Assembly (NCBI GenBank): GCA_021399435.1
Contig: JAJTUP010000010.1
Span: forward strand, 310,001-374,000
From: Diaporthe sp. PMI_573
Lineage: Eukaryota; Ascomycota; Sordariomycetes; Diaporthales; Diaporthaceae
Direction of reading: 5' to 3'
DNA length: 64,000 bases
The notes beneath the pieces were generated by a model that worked only from the letters and a program-made list of their open reading frames with translations, was not told where the DNA came from and ran no database searches. Positions 12,332 to 24,437 of this stretch are shown here, piece after piece. How positions within the stretch are numbered: the stretch's first letter is position 1; the number at the start of each line of letters is the position of its first letter. Both the position numbers and the translations under genes were made by a program.

Positions 12332-14538
12332 ATGCGAAGCGCATCGCTGCGGCAGCTCAGGCTGCTGCATGGCCCTGCTGGTGTCCCGTTTTCGAGTCAA
12401 TTGGGCACTTCGCTGTCCCGTCAGTCTTCGTTGGGTGCGGCGGACGCGGTGAGGACGTGCATGTGGTCGTGCAGGCCGGGCCGAGGAGGCGATGTCGGAA
12501 TCGCAAAGGTCACACACCCTCACCTCAGCCCCATACGGCGTCAGCAACTGAGCACGACTTCAATTCGAAAGGAAAAGGCTGGTCGAGATGAGGAGACTGG
12601 CACTTACAGCGAGGCGGACCACGAACATGCTGTCATCTCAACATTTGACTTGTTCTCCATCGGCATTGGCCCGTCCTCGTCGCATACCGTCGGCCCAATG
12701 CGGGCTGGCAACATTTTCGTGACGGACCTACTCGAGGCAGGCCTCTTGCACAAGGTTCACAAGATTCGGATTTCTATCTATGGCAGCCTGGCGCTCACCG
12801 GCGAAGGCCACATGACACCATCGGGTATGTTGAGAATTGCGATTTCATCGACTAGGCACACCTCGCTGACCCCAAACCAGCCTTGATCCTGGGCCTCGAG
12901 AGTGCCGATGTGGAATCCGTCGATACGGCCTACGTGCCTGCTCGATTTGCCGAGATCAAGTCCACCAAAAAGCTGTTCCTCGGCCATGGTCTTCCTTCGG
13001 GCAAGGGCAAGGAGATCGACTTCGACTATGACACCGAATTTGTCTGGGAATGGGGCAAGAAGCTGCCAATGCATAGCAACGGCATGCGTTTCATGGTTTT
13101 TGATGAAGAGGGTGACATGCTGGCAACCAACGATCTCTTCAGTGTTGGCGGTGGTTTCGTCGTGAACGGCGCTCTATCGACTGCAGCATCTCACAGAGAG
13201 CCATCCATCTCCATGGACAAGGAGCCCGACACTCCGATGTCAGGGCACCCAAAAGACTTGGGAGAAAACCTATTCTACAAAGAAATCAGGCGGTCCGATG
13301 CGGCTGGAGATAGAAGGAGTGGTGCTGAGGTGAAGCCAAAAGATGACGCAAAGCTCTTAGACCCGGGCCAGGGTGAGAGTGGAGCAGTTGTAGTCTCCTC
13401 TGCGGGCGACGCTCAACCCGTCGTTGGGACGGAGGACAACACTGGAAATACCGCCCACCAGCCACGGTATCCCTTCCGAGATGCGACCAGCCTTTTGGCT
13501 CTCTGTCACAAGCACAATCTTACCATCGCACAACTCGTCTACGAAAACGAAAAGAGCCATGGCTATACCGACGAGGACATATACACCAAGGTCATGCGTA
13601 TCTGGGAGGTCATGGACCATAGCATCCTCGAAGGCGTGCAGGCATCCCATGAGACGACGCTTCCAGGTTCGCTGAACTTGCATCGACGCGCGCCGGCCTT
13701 GTACACACGACTCACCCGGGGTCTTTACCCGGCAAGCGCACACAAAGCCACTGCTACCGAGACTCCTGAGCCGAGTCAATTGACGGGTGCGACAGGCATG
13801 AACCTCTCGCCAACTACAACAACACAGTCCAAAGTTGCCAAGATCACCAAGCGTGGCCCACCTCGCATCCACGGCTCCTTCAGCCACCCAGTCATGCCAT
13901 CCCCCCTACGGCGGACAGAATTCCCGGCGATGGACTACCTGGCCGTCTACGCCATAGCTGTGAACGAGACGAACGCCGCCGGCGGCCGGATAGTAACGGC
14001 CCCGACCAACGGTGCCGCGGGGATCATCCCAGCCGTGCTAAAGTACACGGTCGAGTTCATCAGCGACGACCCAGAGCGCGACATCATGACCTTCCTGCTC
14101 ACCTCCGCGGCAATCGGCATGCTGTACAAGCGGGGCGCTACCATCTCCGCCGCCGAGGGCGGGTGCATGGCCGAGGTGGGCGTCGCCTGCTCCATGGCCG
14201 CGGGCGCGTTCGCGGCCTGCATGGGCGCCAGCCCGGAGACGATCGAGCAGGCCGCCGAGATCGGCATCGAGCACAACCTGGGGCTGACGTGCGACCCCAT
14301 CGGCGGGCTGGTGCAGGCCCCCTGCATCGAGCGCAACGCCCTCGGCGCCATCAAGGCCATCTCGAGCGCCAACCTCGCCCTCAGCAGCTCCGGCACCGCC
14401 AAGGTCCGCCTCGACGACGCCATCCGCGCCATGAGGGTTACGGCCCAGGGCATGCGCAATGAGTTCAAGGAGACTAGCCTTAGCGGTCTTGCTACGAGTG
14501 TGCCGTTTAATATTCCGGTCAGTGTGCCTGACTGTTGA
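12332..14538 (+). CDS. L-serine dehydratase, iron-sulfur type, probably mitochondrial
   Basis: Two exons (12332-12824, 12881-14538) join as G|CC to give 716 residues. The N-terminus is basic and poor in acidic residues, ending in [12 protein letters not shown], which looks like a mitochondrial presequence. The beta domain follows ([22 protein letters not shown] and [14 protein letters not shown]). A linker of about 200 poorly conserved residues comes next, then the alpha domain. The three cysteines that bind the 4Fe-4S cluster in bacterial SdaA-type enzymes are present as C593 (GGCMAEVG), C635 (LTCDPIGG) and C646 (APCIERN). The enzyme converts L-serine to pyruvate and ammonia without PLP. The upstream in-frame TTG was rejected in favour of ATG 12332, which follows CCTCAAG. 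Confidence 0.93.
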
Positions 14539-15536
14539 GCACTTTTTGACCGGAGCTGTCCCGTTTTGGTTTGTGGTGGGAGATAGAGAAAGGGTCCTGG
14601 TGATGGGGCAGGAAGGGTGGCTATGGGTTATTCCTTTTGACATTTTTCATATGATATGGCTTCAAAAAGAGCAGTACCGGCCCCATAGACAGGTTGAAAA
14701 GGCGTTCCTTCCAGTCCCACCGAGATCTTGTCTAGCAAGTCTTCGTTCATTATAGATGTGGTTCCGAATCCCACGGTCGCTTGAAAAGAGTACGTGTCAC
14801 CACTATGTTGTTCTCAGTGTGTATGTGAGAACCAGATGTGATTCACAAGTTACGTCTGAATACATTTAAAACTGATCAAGCTCCCGAAACAAGGGGCCAA
14901 ACTCAGGGTCATCCATATCGTTGTTGCAATGCACCCATCGAATGTCGCGTAACTTGTCAACTCTCCTTTCCCAACGTCTGTTAGGTTCCGCAGATAATGT
15001 CAACACTGAGGGCTTCTACATATTGACTTCAATGTCATTTCTTACTGGAACGGGATGAAAATTGACGTGGTCCTAAAAGATCAAATCCCGTACTGGAAGG
15101 GCATGGCGCAGGCCACAGGTTCGTAGGAACGCCGTTCTTGTGCAACACTCTATGTGACACGTTGGAGTGGATCACAGCAGTGATATGCTGAGTCCGATGA
15201 TATAAGTGAGTAGTGACTGATATGGCAGTCCACTTTTTCATCATTCATCACGACTTTGGTAGTCGTTTTGTTGCGAGTGACGACCAGGTGGGTATATAAG
15301 CCACCTGTTCAAAACCACGCCCGAACGAATTCAGGATGCGAGAAAGCACAACTGGTCATTTAATCTCCCATCTTCAACATAATCTAAAGGCGATATATCA
15401 GTACAAGAGAACCTCGAACCTTATGACCATTAGCTTCCACCCGGTGCAAGTATCCTCCTCTTCGTCATTGCCTACGTGCCACAAAGCCACTTCACCTCAC
15501 CACAGAACGCTACTTTAAAGGGCCAAAGGTACAAAA
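14539..15536. other. Intergenic with TATA-containing promoter
   Basis: No gene is recognised. A TATATAA at 15293-15299 and the leader that follows resemble the promoter region of the cysteine-rich gene at 16480, suggesting a local duplication (see the findings). Confidence 0.45.
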
Positions 15537-15719
15537 ATGAGCTCTTCTGAATCCACAGCCTGGCAGACTCCAAATTCGAACATGTGCGACGAGCAACACG
15601 AGAAGGATATTAACAAATGTCGGGTCTTCGAAGGGAGACTCTCAATGTCTGTCACGGTTGATTTGCCTCATTCAATGTCTGTGGAGGTCGATGCCGGGTT
15701 TTGGTTTCGTAGGCCCTAA
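15537..15719 (+). CDS. Short hypothetical protein, possible broken duplicate of the 16480 gene
   Basis: A 60-residue frame begins ATGAGCTCTTCT, preceded by GCCAAAGGTACAAAA. The gene at 16480 begins ATGAGCACCTCT, preceded by GCCAAACGTACAG. The upstream leaders also share GATATATCAGTACAAGAGAACCT versus GTATATCAGCACGAGAAAACCT. The coding parts diverge quickly, and this frame has only two cysteines, so it would not form the zinc-binding repeats. It is either a small independent gene or a decayed copy whose promoter survived. Confidence 0.3.
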   Translation: MSSSESTAWQTPNSNMCDEQHEKDINKCRVFEGRLSMSVTVDLPHSMSVEVDAGFWFRRP

Positions 15720-16479
15720 TGAGTTCAAGTGGATTGCCGCTTCTTCCACAAAAAGGATTATGTGCGTGCATGTTTCTTGTGCGGCAGTTGGGGTATCTAA
15801 AGTGTCATTGAATAGGATCCATATCGACAAGAATTATTTTCAAACCTGTTGTGTGATTAGCATACAGCAAGTCTGAGTTTTTCACTCCTTCAAATCATAG
15901 GTATGCCAGTAAGAGACAATACAAAGCTTACAAAGCTACCGCCTAGTTGGCGGCAGATTCCGAATCCTTTTAACGTTATCATAAATGCAGGACATTCGTG
16001 TTTCAAGAAGCAAAATCCAGTACATAGCCATGGTTCTGACACTGAGCTGTTGGTGACGGCATTGTAGACAGCATCATGCGCTTGATCCCACGGTGGATTC
16101 AATCAGATAAGCCTAACAGTGACCAACATTGTTGCCCATAGTGTCATAGCTCCTTGCATCCTCACAACAACAAATTTTGTGACTCCGGCCAGATGTTCAG
16201 TCGCTGCGTAGCGAGGAGTGCCCAACACGGCATATAAATACCCTTTTCAAACTCCTTCTTGAGTTCAAGGAATCAAAGAGACACTCAAGTTGAAGGAACA
16301 CAGCCAGATCAACATCTATACATGATTTGAAAGCCGTATATCAGCACGAGAAAACCTGAGGACTTGTGAGCGTCGACCTGAACCGTCTCTCAGTCTTTCT
16401 CTCTCCAGTTGTGCTTACATATCGCAGGACCACATTTGACAAATAATAAGGCATCAACCTCGAGAGCCAAACGTACAGA
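15720..16479. other. Intergenic, promoter of the cysteine-rich gene
   Basis: A TATAAATA at 16233-16240 lies about 240 bp upstream of ATG 16480, followed by a leader of mixed composition. No other gene is visible. Confidence 0.45.
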
Positions 16480-16929
16480 ATGAGCACCTCTGTATCTACA
16501 ATCTCGGACCTGTGTACCACGTGCTGCCAGGTATTTAGCCGGCCATGCCAGATATACGTCAGGGAGACTTGCAATCATTGCTTCCAGCGCATTGTCGCAT
16601 GTCGCCCTTGTGGAGGTAGAGGCTGGACTTCCGCTCCGCAAACGTCTCATCAGCGCCATGACTGCCGCGTCTGCAACAAAACGGGCCGCCTCCTTACATG
16701 CGATGAATGCGAAGGTCGGGGCATCACGTACGGCACCAACTGGGAACAATTGGAATGTGAAAGCTGTTTTGAAAATGGCGGGAGTATCTGCACAGGCTGT
16801 GGTGGGCACATTTGGATCAGAAGATTTGTGTGCTTGTGCACGGGAGATGTCCTTGCAAATTCACGACGGAGCCATGTAGCTCCAACATCCGTGGCAAGAG
16901 AACATTGGAGCGAGTATGTCAGAAATTGA
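16480..16929 (+). CDS. Orphan DnaJ-type cysteine-rich zinc-finger protein
   Basis: A single exon encodes 149 residues. It carries a series of CxxC pairs followed by Gly, as in the zinc-finger region of DnaJ/Hsp40: CRPCGGRG (41-48), CRVCNKTG (62-69), CDECEGRG (74-81), CESCFENG (93-100) and CTGCGG (104-109). Earlier pairs occur at residues 12-16 and 31-34. There is no J domain, no signal peptide and no C-terminal substrate-binding domain, and the length is far below a full DnaJ. It should bind zinc, probably two ions, and may act as a redox or protein-binding module, which is inference. The repeats give good support that the frame is real. Confidence 0.65.
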   Translation: MSTSVSTISDLCTTCCQVFSRPCQIYVRETCNHCFQRIVACRPCGGRGWTSAPQTSHQRHDCRVCNKTGRLLTCDECEGRGITYGTNWEQLECESCFENGGSICTGCGGHIWIRRFVCLCTGDVLANSRRSHVAPTSVAREHWSEYVRN

Positions 16930-17521
16930 CGCTCGAACCTGTTGGAAAGAGCTGGAAAAGTGAACATAACCATTGCGGTACAGGAAATGCGCGCAGGTGA
17001 TCTTTGGAGGCGGCTGAGGCATGGAATAATGATAGACCGGAGAATATAGCTACGAGGAGTCCATCGATGACTGATCTTAGAAGACTTTGCAATCCACCTT
17101 ATTTTCTCAGGAGGTTTTGATGGAACTTGTATGAAATAAGTGCCCAAATCATTACTGCGGATGTTTTGGAGAAGACATATGCAAGGCCTGGAGAGGTTGC
17201 TGGGCTCAACTTGAGGCACCATACGAGTCTGTGCCACTAAAACGTCCTGTCTCTTTAGTCTAACCAGAATGCAGGTGTTAAACGGCACATTAAACCAGTG
17301 ACAGTTTGCTTGTGGCTTGTTTGGTATGGCACATTGAACGGACGAAGGTGGTTGACGCATTTATGGAGGAACCCTGGCTGAGAAAGCAGCCGGAATGCGC
17401 GGATGATGCAGTTCATCTTTACAAGGATGGACGGGCAACCGAGTTTACGTATCACGTACGCAGAGATTAAAGAGTATTTAGTCGAAAACTCATAGCACGA
17501 TGATGCTTTCTTTTGGTCATT
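16930..17521. other. Intergenic, convergent gene ends
   Basis: Nothing is recognised between the 3' ends of the cysteine-rich gene and the FAD oxidoreductase. Short frames on both strands have no domain. Confidence 0.5.
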
Positions 17522-19545
17522 TCATGTTAGAGAAAAACCTCCAGCCAACTCCATGACTCCATCAGGGTCAACAGAAGCCTTGATAGCCCTGAGTCGCGCC
17601 GCATTTGTCGGGCCAAAGAGTTCCTCAGCAGTCGTGCCCGCTATCGCATAATTAGGATATGCGGTGAAGCTGTCCTTGAAGATGCCCTCCTCGATCGCGA
17701 CTTGCTTAAGGTTTGCAATGGACAGTTTGACGGAGTTAATCCAAAACTCGTCATCAATGCTTAAGCCCCAGGCGCAATACAAGCTGAACTGTGATGAGAC
17801 AAATCATGGTTAGTCGTTCGATGCGTGACAGCATAAAGTATTTTCAAGGCTGTTCCTACCAGAAGTGGCGAGTCCGCGTGAGGGTATGCACTGTCCGTGG
17901 CATATTGGCCATAGTCCAGGAATGGATCAATACCTCCGCTTATGAACGAGCCGCTATGCAACAACATCTGGGCCGTGAGGCTCTGTTTCATGGTCAGCTG
18001 CGCGAGAACTGGCAGGAAGGCAGTAAAGACAGAGAGAAAAGCTCCTACCTCGACCTCACTCTTGACAGCCTCTAGGAACGGCACCGTGAGGGCCGACACC
18101 GAGACCGTGTGCGAGGTGCCCCGGCTGGTCTGCACAAGCTGCGTCGCCTGCGCGGCCACGAAGCTCGAGAAGGGCTGCGAGAGCGTGGTGCTGCTGACGG
18201 GTATGATGCCGTCGAACATGGCGAAGCTGTCGCCCGGGTCCGGGCCGTCGTAGAAGAAGAGCAGCACCGGCGTGAGGCCCGCTGCGGGCAGTCCTTCCAG
18301 GGTCACGATGAGCTGGGCCTTGGGGTCGGTGTTTGTGCGGGTGAACACTTCGGTGGCGATTATGAGCGCATCTGTCTTGTCTCCGGTGTAGATTCGTTGG
18401 CCTGCCTAATGAGTCGGCCTCAGCCTCAGTGTCGCGCTCTCAACGTACCAGCATGTGGGCGAGGTGGTTCTTACAAATACCAGGGGAGGCTGTGGGTGTG
18501 TTTCATAGACTATAGAGGTGACTATGCCGAATCGGTTCAGACCACCCTTGAGTGCAAAGAAGAGATCTGTGTTGGTGCTTGCAGAAGCTGTGGTAACTGT
18601 GCCATTCTGGGCAGGGGTCAGTCTCATTGGTGGCATACACTCGAGTGGCCGTAGACGTACCGGTAGCACAACATTGTAAGTCTGGACCGTATCACAGGTC
18701 AATCCAAATTGATTCGTCTTCCTGGTTTCCTTGCGTTAGCATGGATGCGTTTAATCTGCTATGCAGATATAGGATCTAGTTACCAGGAATATCCTCCGCC
18801 CAGAGTCAATCCGCCGAGACCCGGCCCAGACACTCTGCCGCCGACGACGTTGACGCCATCTTTGGACAGCTCTTGGTATGCTTCAGCCCAGATCTGTTAC
18901 CGAGGGTGGGAAATGCGATTAGCTTTTTTATTAGGAGCATTCAGCGGCGGATGTACGAACAAGTCCCATTCCCAGCTCGACAGTTGACTTGTCCTCGGAC
19001 AGTTTGACCTGCTTCATACGCGCGAAGGAGAAATGCACACCCGTTGTGCTCGAATGACCAGGGTTAGAGGTGTGGCCGCCGCTCTTGAGGGCGAATGGAG
19101 TTTGCGACTTGGCTATGATATCGATCTATTGTGGAGAAGATGAGTATCAAGACAGTAAGCATGACATGGGTAGATAAGGCACAGAAGGTCTGTTATCAAA
19201 CTGGATTCGGCTGATACGTACCGCAATAGATACATCCTCGGGAGTACCAGGCTCGAAGACACACGCTGGCTTTTGGCTAGATGACGCGAACCAGTGGTCA
19301 ATGCTGATGGCATATCTTGCATCGACTTTACAGTCTCAGGTCAGATGGTCGTTCATTGTGGTCGTCCAGAGCACTCCTGCTGCACTCAAGCTTCTGTCGA
19401 GGAACTACTCACGTGGACTCGTGATGACATCACTGGAGCTGGAAACATTGCCTTTGATGTCAAGGCAGGTCTGATTTGTCCAGAACCCCTGAGCCAGACC
19501 GACGAGGGCTGCTATAGCTATAGATCGCTCAGTACTGAGTCTCAT
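17522..19545 (-). CDS. Secreted FAD-linked oxidoreductase, BBE-like
   Basis: Eight exons (19545-19413, 19325-19222, 19125-18961, 18893-18784, 18721-18661, 18606-18475, 18405-17860, 17788-17522) close in phase to 505 residues, the usual family size. A hydrophobic N-terminus is consistent with secretion. The FAD_binding_4 (PCMH) domain shows SGGHTSNPGHSS, with H97 as the predicted covalent FAD attachment. It continues through GGRVSGPGLGG and LTLGGGYSW. The cysteine that makes the second flavin bond in bicovalent berberine-bridge enzymes is absent from that loop. The C-terminal BBE motif is YPNYAIAG...DPDGVM. Such enzymes oxidise carbohydrates or secondary metabolites with oxygen; the substrate here is unknown. 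One donor is GTTCGT, less usual but in phase. Confidence 0.9.
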
Positions 19546-22367
19546 TTTGCGACGTTCAAGCAGAATTCCGGCTGAAGGTCACGAAGAAAGTGTCAACCGC
19601 GATGCCTGGTTCCGAGGAAATGAGGGTGACTGATGACAGCTGAAATTTCATGTTTATTTTATAATAGATGCAACGACTCGTGTGGGTACTTGCAGAAGTT
19701 GTGGGCTGCCGTTGGAAGCTCGTATACGTATAGTTTCTACGATGCGTAGCCCAGTGGTGTCAGCTTCATTAAACGACAGTCGATTGGGATGCTGGCGAAG
19801 TCGGCCCAACCCTCCTTGCCCTTTTCAGAATGGGCGTTGAATCTTTTGGGCATTCTGATACTTTCAATCCAGCTGAGAAAAAGTACTATTGAACGCTACT
19901 GGTGTAGATCGTCGCTCGCCAAGGGGGTACGCACGTTGCCGCTTACCGGTAAGCGGAACCGCAGCTGAGAAATAGACTTCCCACTGCTGGATCCTGAGAC
20001 CCAATTTTGATCCGCATTGCCCAGAACGTTCGATATAGCACTGGTCAGTCTTTTTCGGGAACTGATCACTCCGGCACTGCGAGCTCCTCCCGAGCAGGGC
20101 TTCTGCGGACCCATCATGACTGCACGAATCCGGAGGTCCCTCAGGTGATATCAATGGCGCAGCTTATTAGTGGTTGCAAAATCTTGGTATGCTAGGCACA
20201 ATTACGTAGTCTCTTGCAGGATGGGTCATATCTCATATTGATTCTCAGGTCCAGCTTGCAGGGGAGTTAGGAAGGATTGGGCAGAGGTGTGAGACGAAGA
20301 GATTGGATCCCCTTGTTGCCCAATTGTACTTCTCTTAGTGTTGTACGGATGCACTCGCAACCACCAAAGATGCAGGAACTCTTGATTTTCAATAATTGGA
20401 CTTGAGTAGTGTTCAATAAAAGGTGTCCGATGACTGGCCTGTGCCAGAAGACCGCAGGAAAGGTGGATCTTGGTTCAAAGAAGCATGTAACTGGGGCACA
20501 CAGACCCTAAGAACAAGATTTCACCGAGCAGCTGAGCCCCGTCACATATCGGTAAATTTTGTTCCCAAGGCCTCGTCTAATGTTCCCCGGCAATCTTGCT
20601 GTAGCGGGTGGCCCCCACAACCGGGGCGGCACGCCAAACTATCCGCAGGTCGCACCAAGATCTTCCCACTCTGACAGGGCGGTTGAATACAGCACTAATG
20701 CAAGACCTGTTCGTGTTGACGAACGGCATGCAGTTTGACTTCGCATCGTGCCTGCTGCGCTTACCTCGGTTCCGCCAAATTTGTTTAGATGCTCAGGTCA
20801 CTGTACATAAGGAATTGCACGGAGGGTTGTGAAGCCGGAGCAATTAATACTGGAATTCACCATGGGCCTTGCTAACAAGAAACCAATTCGCACCAAGCCC
20901 AGCTATGGCGCTTACTTCATCTTTTAGAGGAGCAGAAATTCTCGTCATATTTACGCATTCGTGCTGGTTGGATGCGGGCCAAGGCGGCTATTTGCTGTCA
21001 CCTCAGCCCGCCTGCACGCGCAAGGATGGATGCGGTGCGATGGCGTCCTGCACGGTCAAGTATGCCACACCCAGAGGGATGCTATACGTAAAAGCCTTGA
21101 CTGGTGCCCACACGATGATTCATTTAATCGCTGCCTAAAAGGATGGCTCGGTCTCGACGGCTGGATGCAATATATCCGAGTCCTCGCATGCCGCAACTGC
21201 TCGTTGCACAGCAGTTCAGGTTTTCGTTTTCGTTCTCGTCTGGGAAGACGACCGTGCCACGTCAATCTGCCGCCCACTCATTTCAATCCTGCATGAGCCT
21301 TGAGCGTATGAGTATGACTCGAAAAGGTCATGACGTATCCTGGTGTCATCTCTGTCTCACTCGCCCTACCACATGAGGTCGTGCAACCCTCAACGCCGGT
21401 CTAGACATTTACGGCCTGCAACTACCCGAGTAGATGGCTGCGTTGAAGCGCACATTGGACAATTCGACCATTACTTCTGACAAGTGCGATATTGACCATT
21501 CCACACCGATAGATTGCTGATGAGGTGATCACTGTGGGCACCTAGGCGACTGTGCTTGGAAGCCTGGTAGAAATGCAAGCTGAATTGACTGCAATACAGC
21601 AGATTATCATCTGTTCTTCTCCACTGAACTGCCTCAGTGAAAGTACGTCTCATGATGTTTGTAGTCTCTCCATAGGCCCCGCTCATTTCTTCGTCTTTCT
21701 TCTTCCCAAATCACCCGAAACCTTGGACCGTCTCGGGCCATGGCCCCTTCCGTTGCCATCACATGGTTCTCTGGCCCTGCGAAGGTGGCGAGTTACCACA
21801 AGCAGGGCGAAAGGTTCCATCATCATTCGTCGCATCCTGACCCAGCCTGAGTCCATGGTTAGCGTACTTCCCAAGCAGGTGAAGTGGGATGTGAAACTTC
21901 AACATGTGCGAGAGCATGGAAGTACAGGAATGGTCTTCATAGCCGGATGTGGTATCTGTTATGGCCAGTCCGGTGACAACCTCTGTAATACCTATGATGC
22001 GGTCCGCGCTTCTGCTTTTATAATTGGCTATATCTACTCCGCCGCACTGGCAGCCTTGTAGGTCCCCAGAATGGTACCTGGCTGGCAGGGCTCACAGTAC
22101 CTTTTTTAACTGCCGGACAGTAATCTGGCATAATAACCAATCCGAAGGGATTGGATTCCTAGCAGTACATAAGAACCGTACCATCACACCAAATACCGGC
22201 CATGTAAACCTCACGGTTGTTCTCTACGTCTTGTTGAGTTCTGATTCATCATCTTTTGCACTCGCTCACGACAGCATGTGGCCATATGGGGCAAAGAGCG
22301 GATATGAAACAAAATGTTAAAACACTATCTCCTATGCGCTTCCCCGCTCCGTAATGATTGGGACTTC
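19546..22367. other. Large intergenic region without recognised genes
   Basis: About 2.8 kb with many short frames on both strands, none with a recognisable domain, signal peptide or convincing splice structure. The longest plus-strand frame (21552-22061) starts from a non-ATG codon and has no family features. The part next to 19545 should hold the oxidoreductase promoter. Confidence 0.45.
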
Positions 22368-23493
22368 TCATGAAATGAGAATCTTCCAAGGGACCCCTAC
22401 TTTGCTCGTTCCCACGATCAGCTTCTCGTTACCAATTGGCGTGGCAAAGATTGCTTGATCACGAAGCTCACTACCAGAAAGCTGTTTCTGATCGTCGGAT
22501 CGCACAATGCTTTCAATGCCAAACCAACCCGTGAGAGGCTTCGTGCGCTCCATGTCCCTGTATAGCCTGAGCTCAAGGTCATAGCAAATTGCCCGGAACT
22601 CGCGTCCAGGATTTTGGATTGGTACTTTCCTAGCGAACCCAGTGTAACTTTTCTTTAGGAACTTATCTCTTGTTGATTGTGCAACAACATGTAGCGTAGA
22701 CTTAGTATCGTTACAAACATCGAGGTCAACCCCCTCGTCATCTTTATCGCCTCCAGAGGAGGATCCAACGCGGACCTTGCTGTAAATTTATACCGAGTAA
22801 GAACAGTATGATCAGCACAAGGAACAGAGCCCCTCTCGCGTTCCTTGTTACCCGAGAAAACCTACTATGTGCATCCATAACGGGTTCCCGGACCATTTCT
22901 GCTTGTATTCCGTTGTTTGGGCCATCTGTTCCGCACTTGGCGGGTCGATCTGAGAATAATCAGCAAGCTAGCTTTGAGTTGCAACTAGGATTCTTACTGG
23001 TTTAGCAGAGCCTGAAGCTACTGGCTTAGCAGAGCCCGAAGCGACAGTGGGAGGATTGCCATGTGCACCTTGATAGGCGACAGAACCCTTGATGATGATC
23101 ATTAGCTACCCAGCCTGTCTAATCACTACAGAAGGCAGTGGTGTTTAATGTTGCATTCCGGGATGCAGCGCCCACTTCTGCAAAACGAAGATTTGGGGGT
23201 AGGGTTCCTTTTACCATGGCATAGATCTCATTCTGACGTTTGGCATACTTTGCCATAGTCTTTTGGAAATTCTTGTTCTCAACATCATACACCTTCCCAT
23301 CAAGCGCCCACCAGGTATGCTTGGGCTTGGGAGACCCGGAATTCGCCGCCTGAGCTATCATGGCTTTGATATTCTTCTGATGCTTTGCATTCTCGGGCTT
23401 CTTCAGCTCGCTCTCAAACGCGGATAAGAAGATGTTCTTCGAAGAATCGGATTGCAACTGCTTGGGCTGAGCGTTCGCCGTGGTATCAAGTAT
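22368..23493 (-). CDS. Unknown multi-exon protein, paralogue of the 24438 gene (5' exon not found)
   Basis: Four exons are visible: 23493-23215, 23087-22998, 22949-22852 and 22779-22368. They are in phase and end with TGA at 22368. They encode about 292 residues. The first contains HTWWALDGKVYDV and KRQNEIYAM. The second is a short linker with two copies of VASGSAKP. The last is a cysteine-poor region of about 140 residues ending VGVPWKILIS. The first listed exon starts at an acceptor (TTAATCTAG) and has no suitable ATG, so a further 5' exon must lie upstream. The gene at 24438 shares the first module and the exact intron position. No known domain is recognised and no signal peptide is visible. 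Confidence 0.6.
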
Positions 23494-24437
23494 CTAGATT
23501 AACTCTGACTTTGAAAAATGAGGAAAATAAGATTTGTAGTTGAGGCGAACGGGAAAGGCGGATGTAGAGTGTGACAGATAGCTTGGAAAATAATGAGTAC
23601 GTGCAACAATGAGTTGATAAATGTTGTGGGTTAAAGATAGAGCCTCTCTAGGTGCTGTCGGGATTGTCTCATACCAAGTCAAAGCAGAAGACCGATATAG
23701 CTTCTTATACTGTAGGGAACTTCGCATCTGTTGGACTCGCAACCCTCTTACCAAGATGACGGACATTCGAAGTTGCTCATGGGCTACCATCATGGCCAAC
23801 AAGGCCAACATCCTGGCCTCCATGATACTATTACAGGAAAAGACTGTTGGCGACCGTCTAGGTCGCGGCCCAGTGGAGCCTTCACGGCTGGACTTGTATT
23901 CGTGGGGGCGGGTCTTGTTCCACGGACGCACAGTGCTGAACAGTGGACGAAGGAGAATGGTGGACCATGGTCTCTGGGAGGCATTGATAGCTCAAACTTG
24001 GCCCCTTTCGGTTGCGAATGTAAAATTCACGTGCCTGCCGCTGATGATTTTGTGATATAGCCTTGTCGCAGAATACAGAGTTTCAGTACATGGCATGCTT
24101 TTGTGTCTGACAGGAAAGCGGACCAAAAGGCTGGACGAAGTCCGGCAAACAGTAGCAGGACCATCAATCAGGCTTCAAAGTTAACATTAATACAAAGTGT
24201 TTACGGTAGCTCCGGGAGAAAAGGCGAAAGAGAAAAAATTAAGAGAGATATAGTGATCTCCGGAATGCTCGCGAGCTTGTTCACATAACTATAGCATTAC
24301 GCAGGGTGTTTGACGCTTGTGTCTGAACGACTCCAATACTACTGAGGTTGGTCCAATAGTGGTGTTATCTCGACCTGGCTCTATCAATCCCCGTCTCCGT
24401 TCCGCTCAGCAGACAACTACGCTGAATTCTGACGCAC

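Noticed and set aside
21552..22061. 169-residue plus-strand frame in the 19.5-22.4 kb gap
   Set aside because: Starts from a non-ATG codon, no recognisable domain, codon pattern like random sequence.
23494..23931. 145-residue minus-strand frame as a possible 5' exon of the 22368 gene
   Set aside because: Sequence does not resemble the paralogue's N-terminus and no donor in matching phase could be justified.
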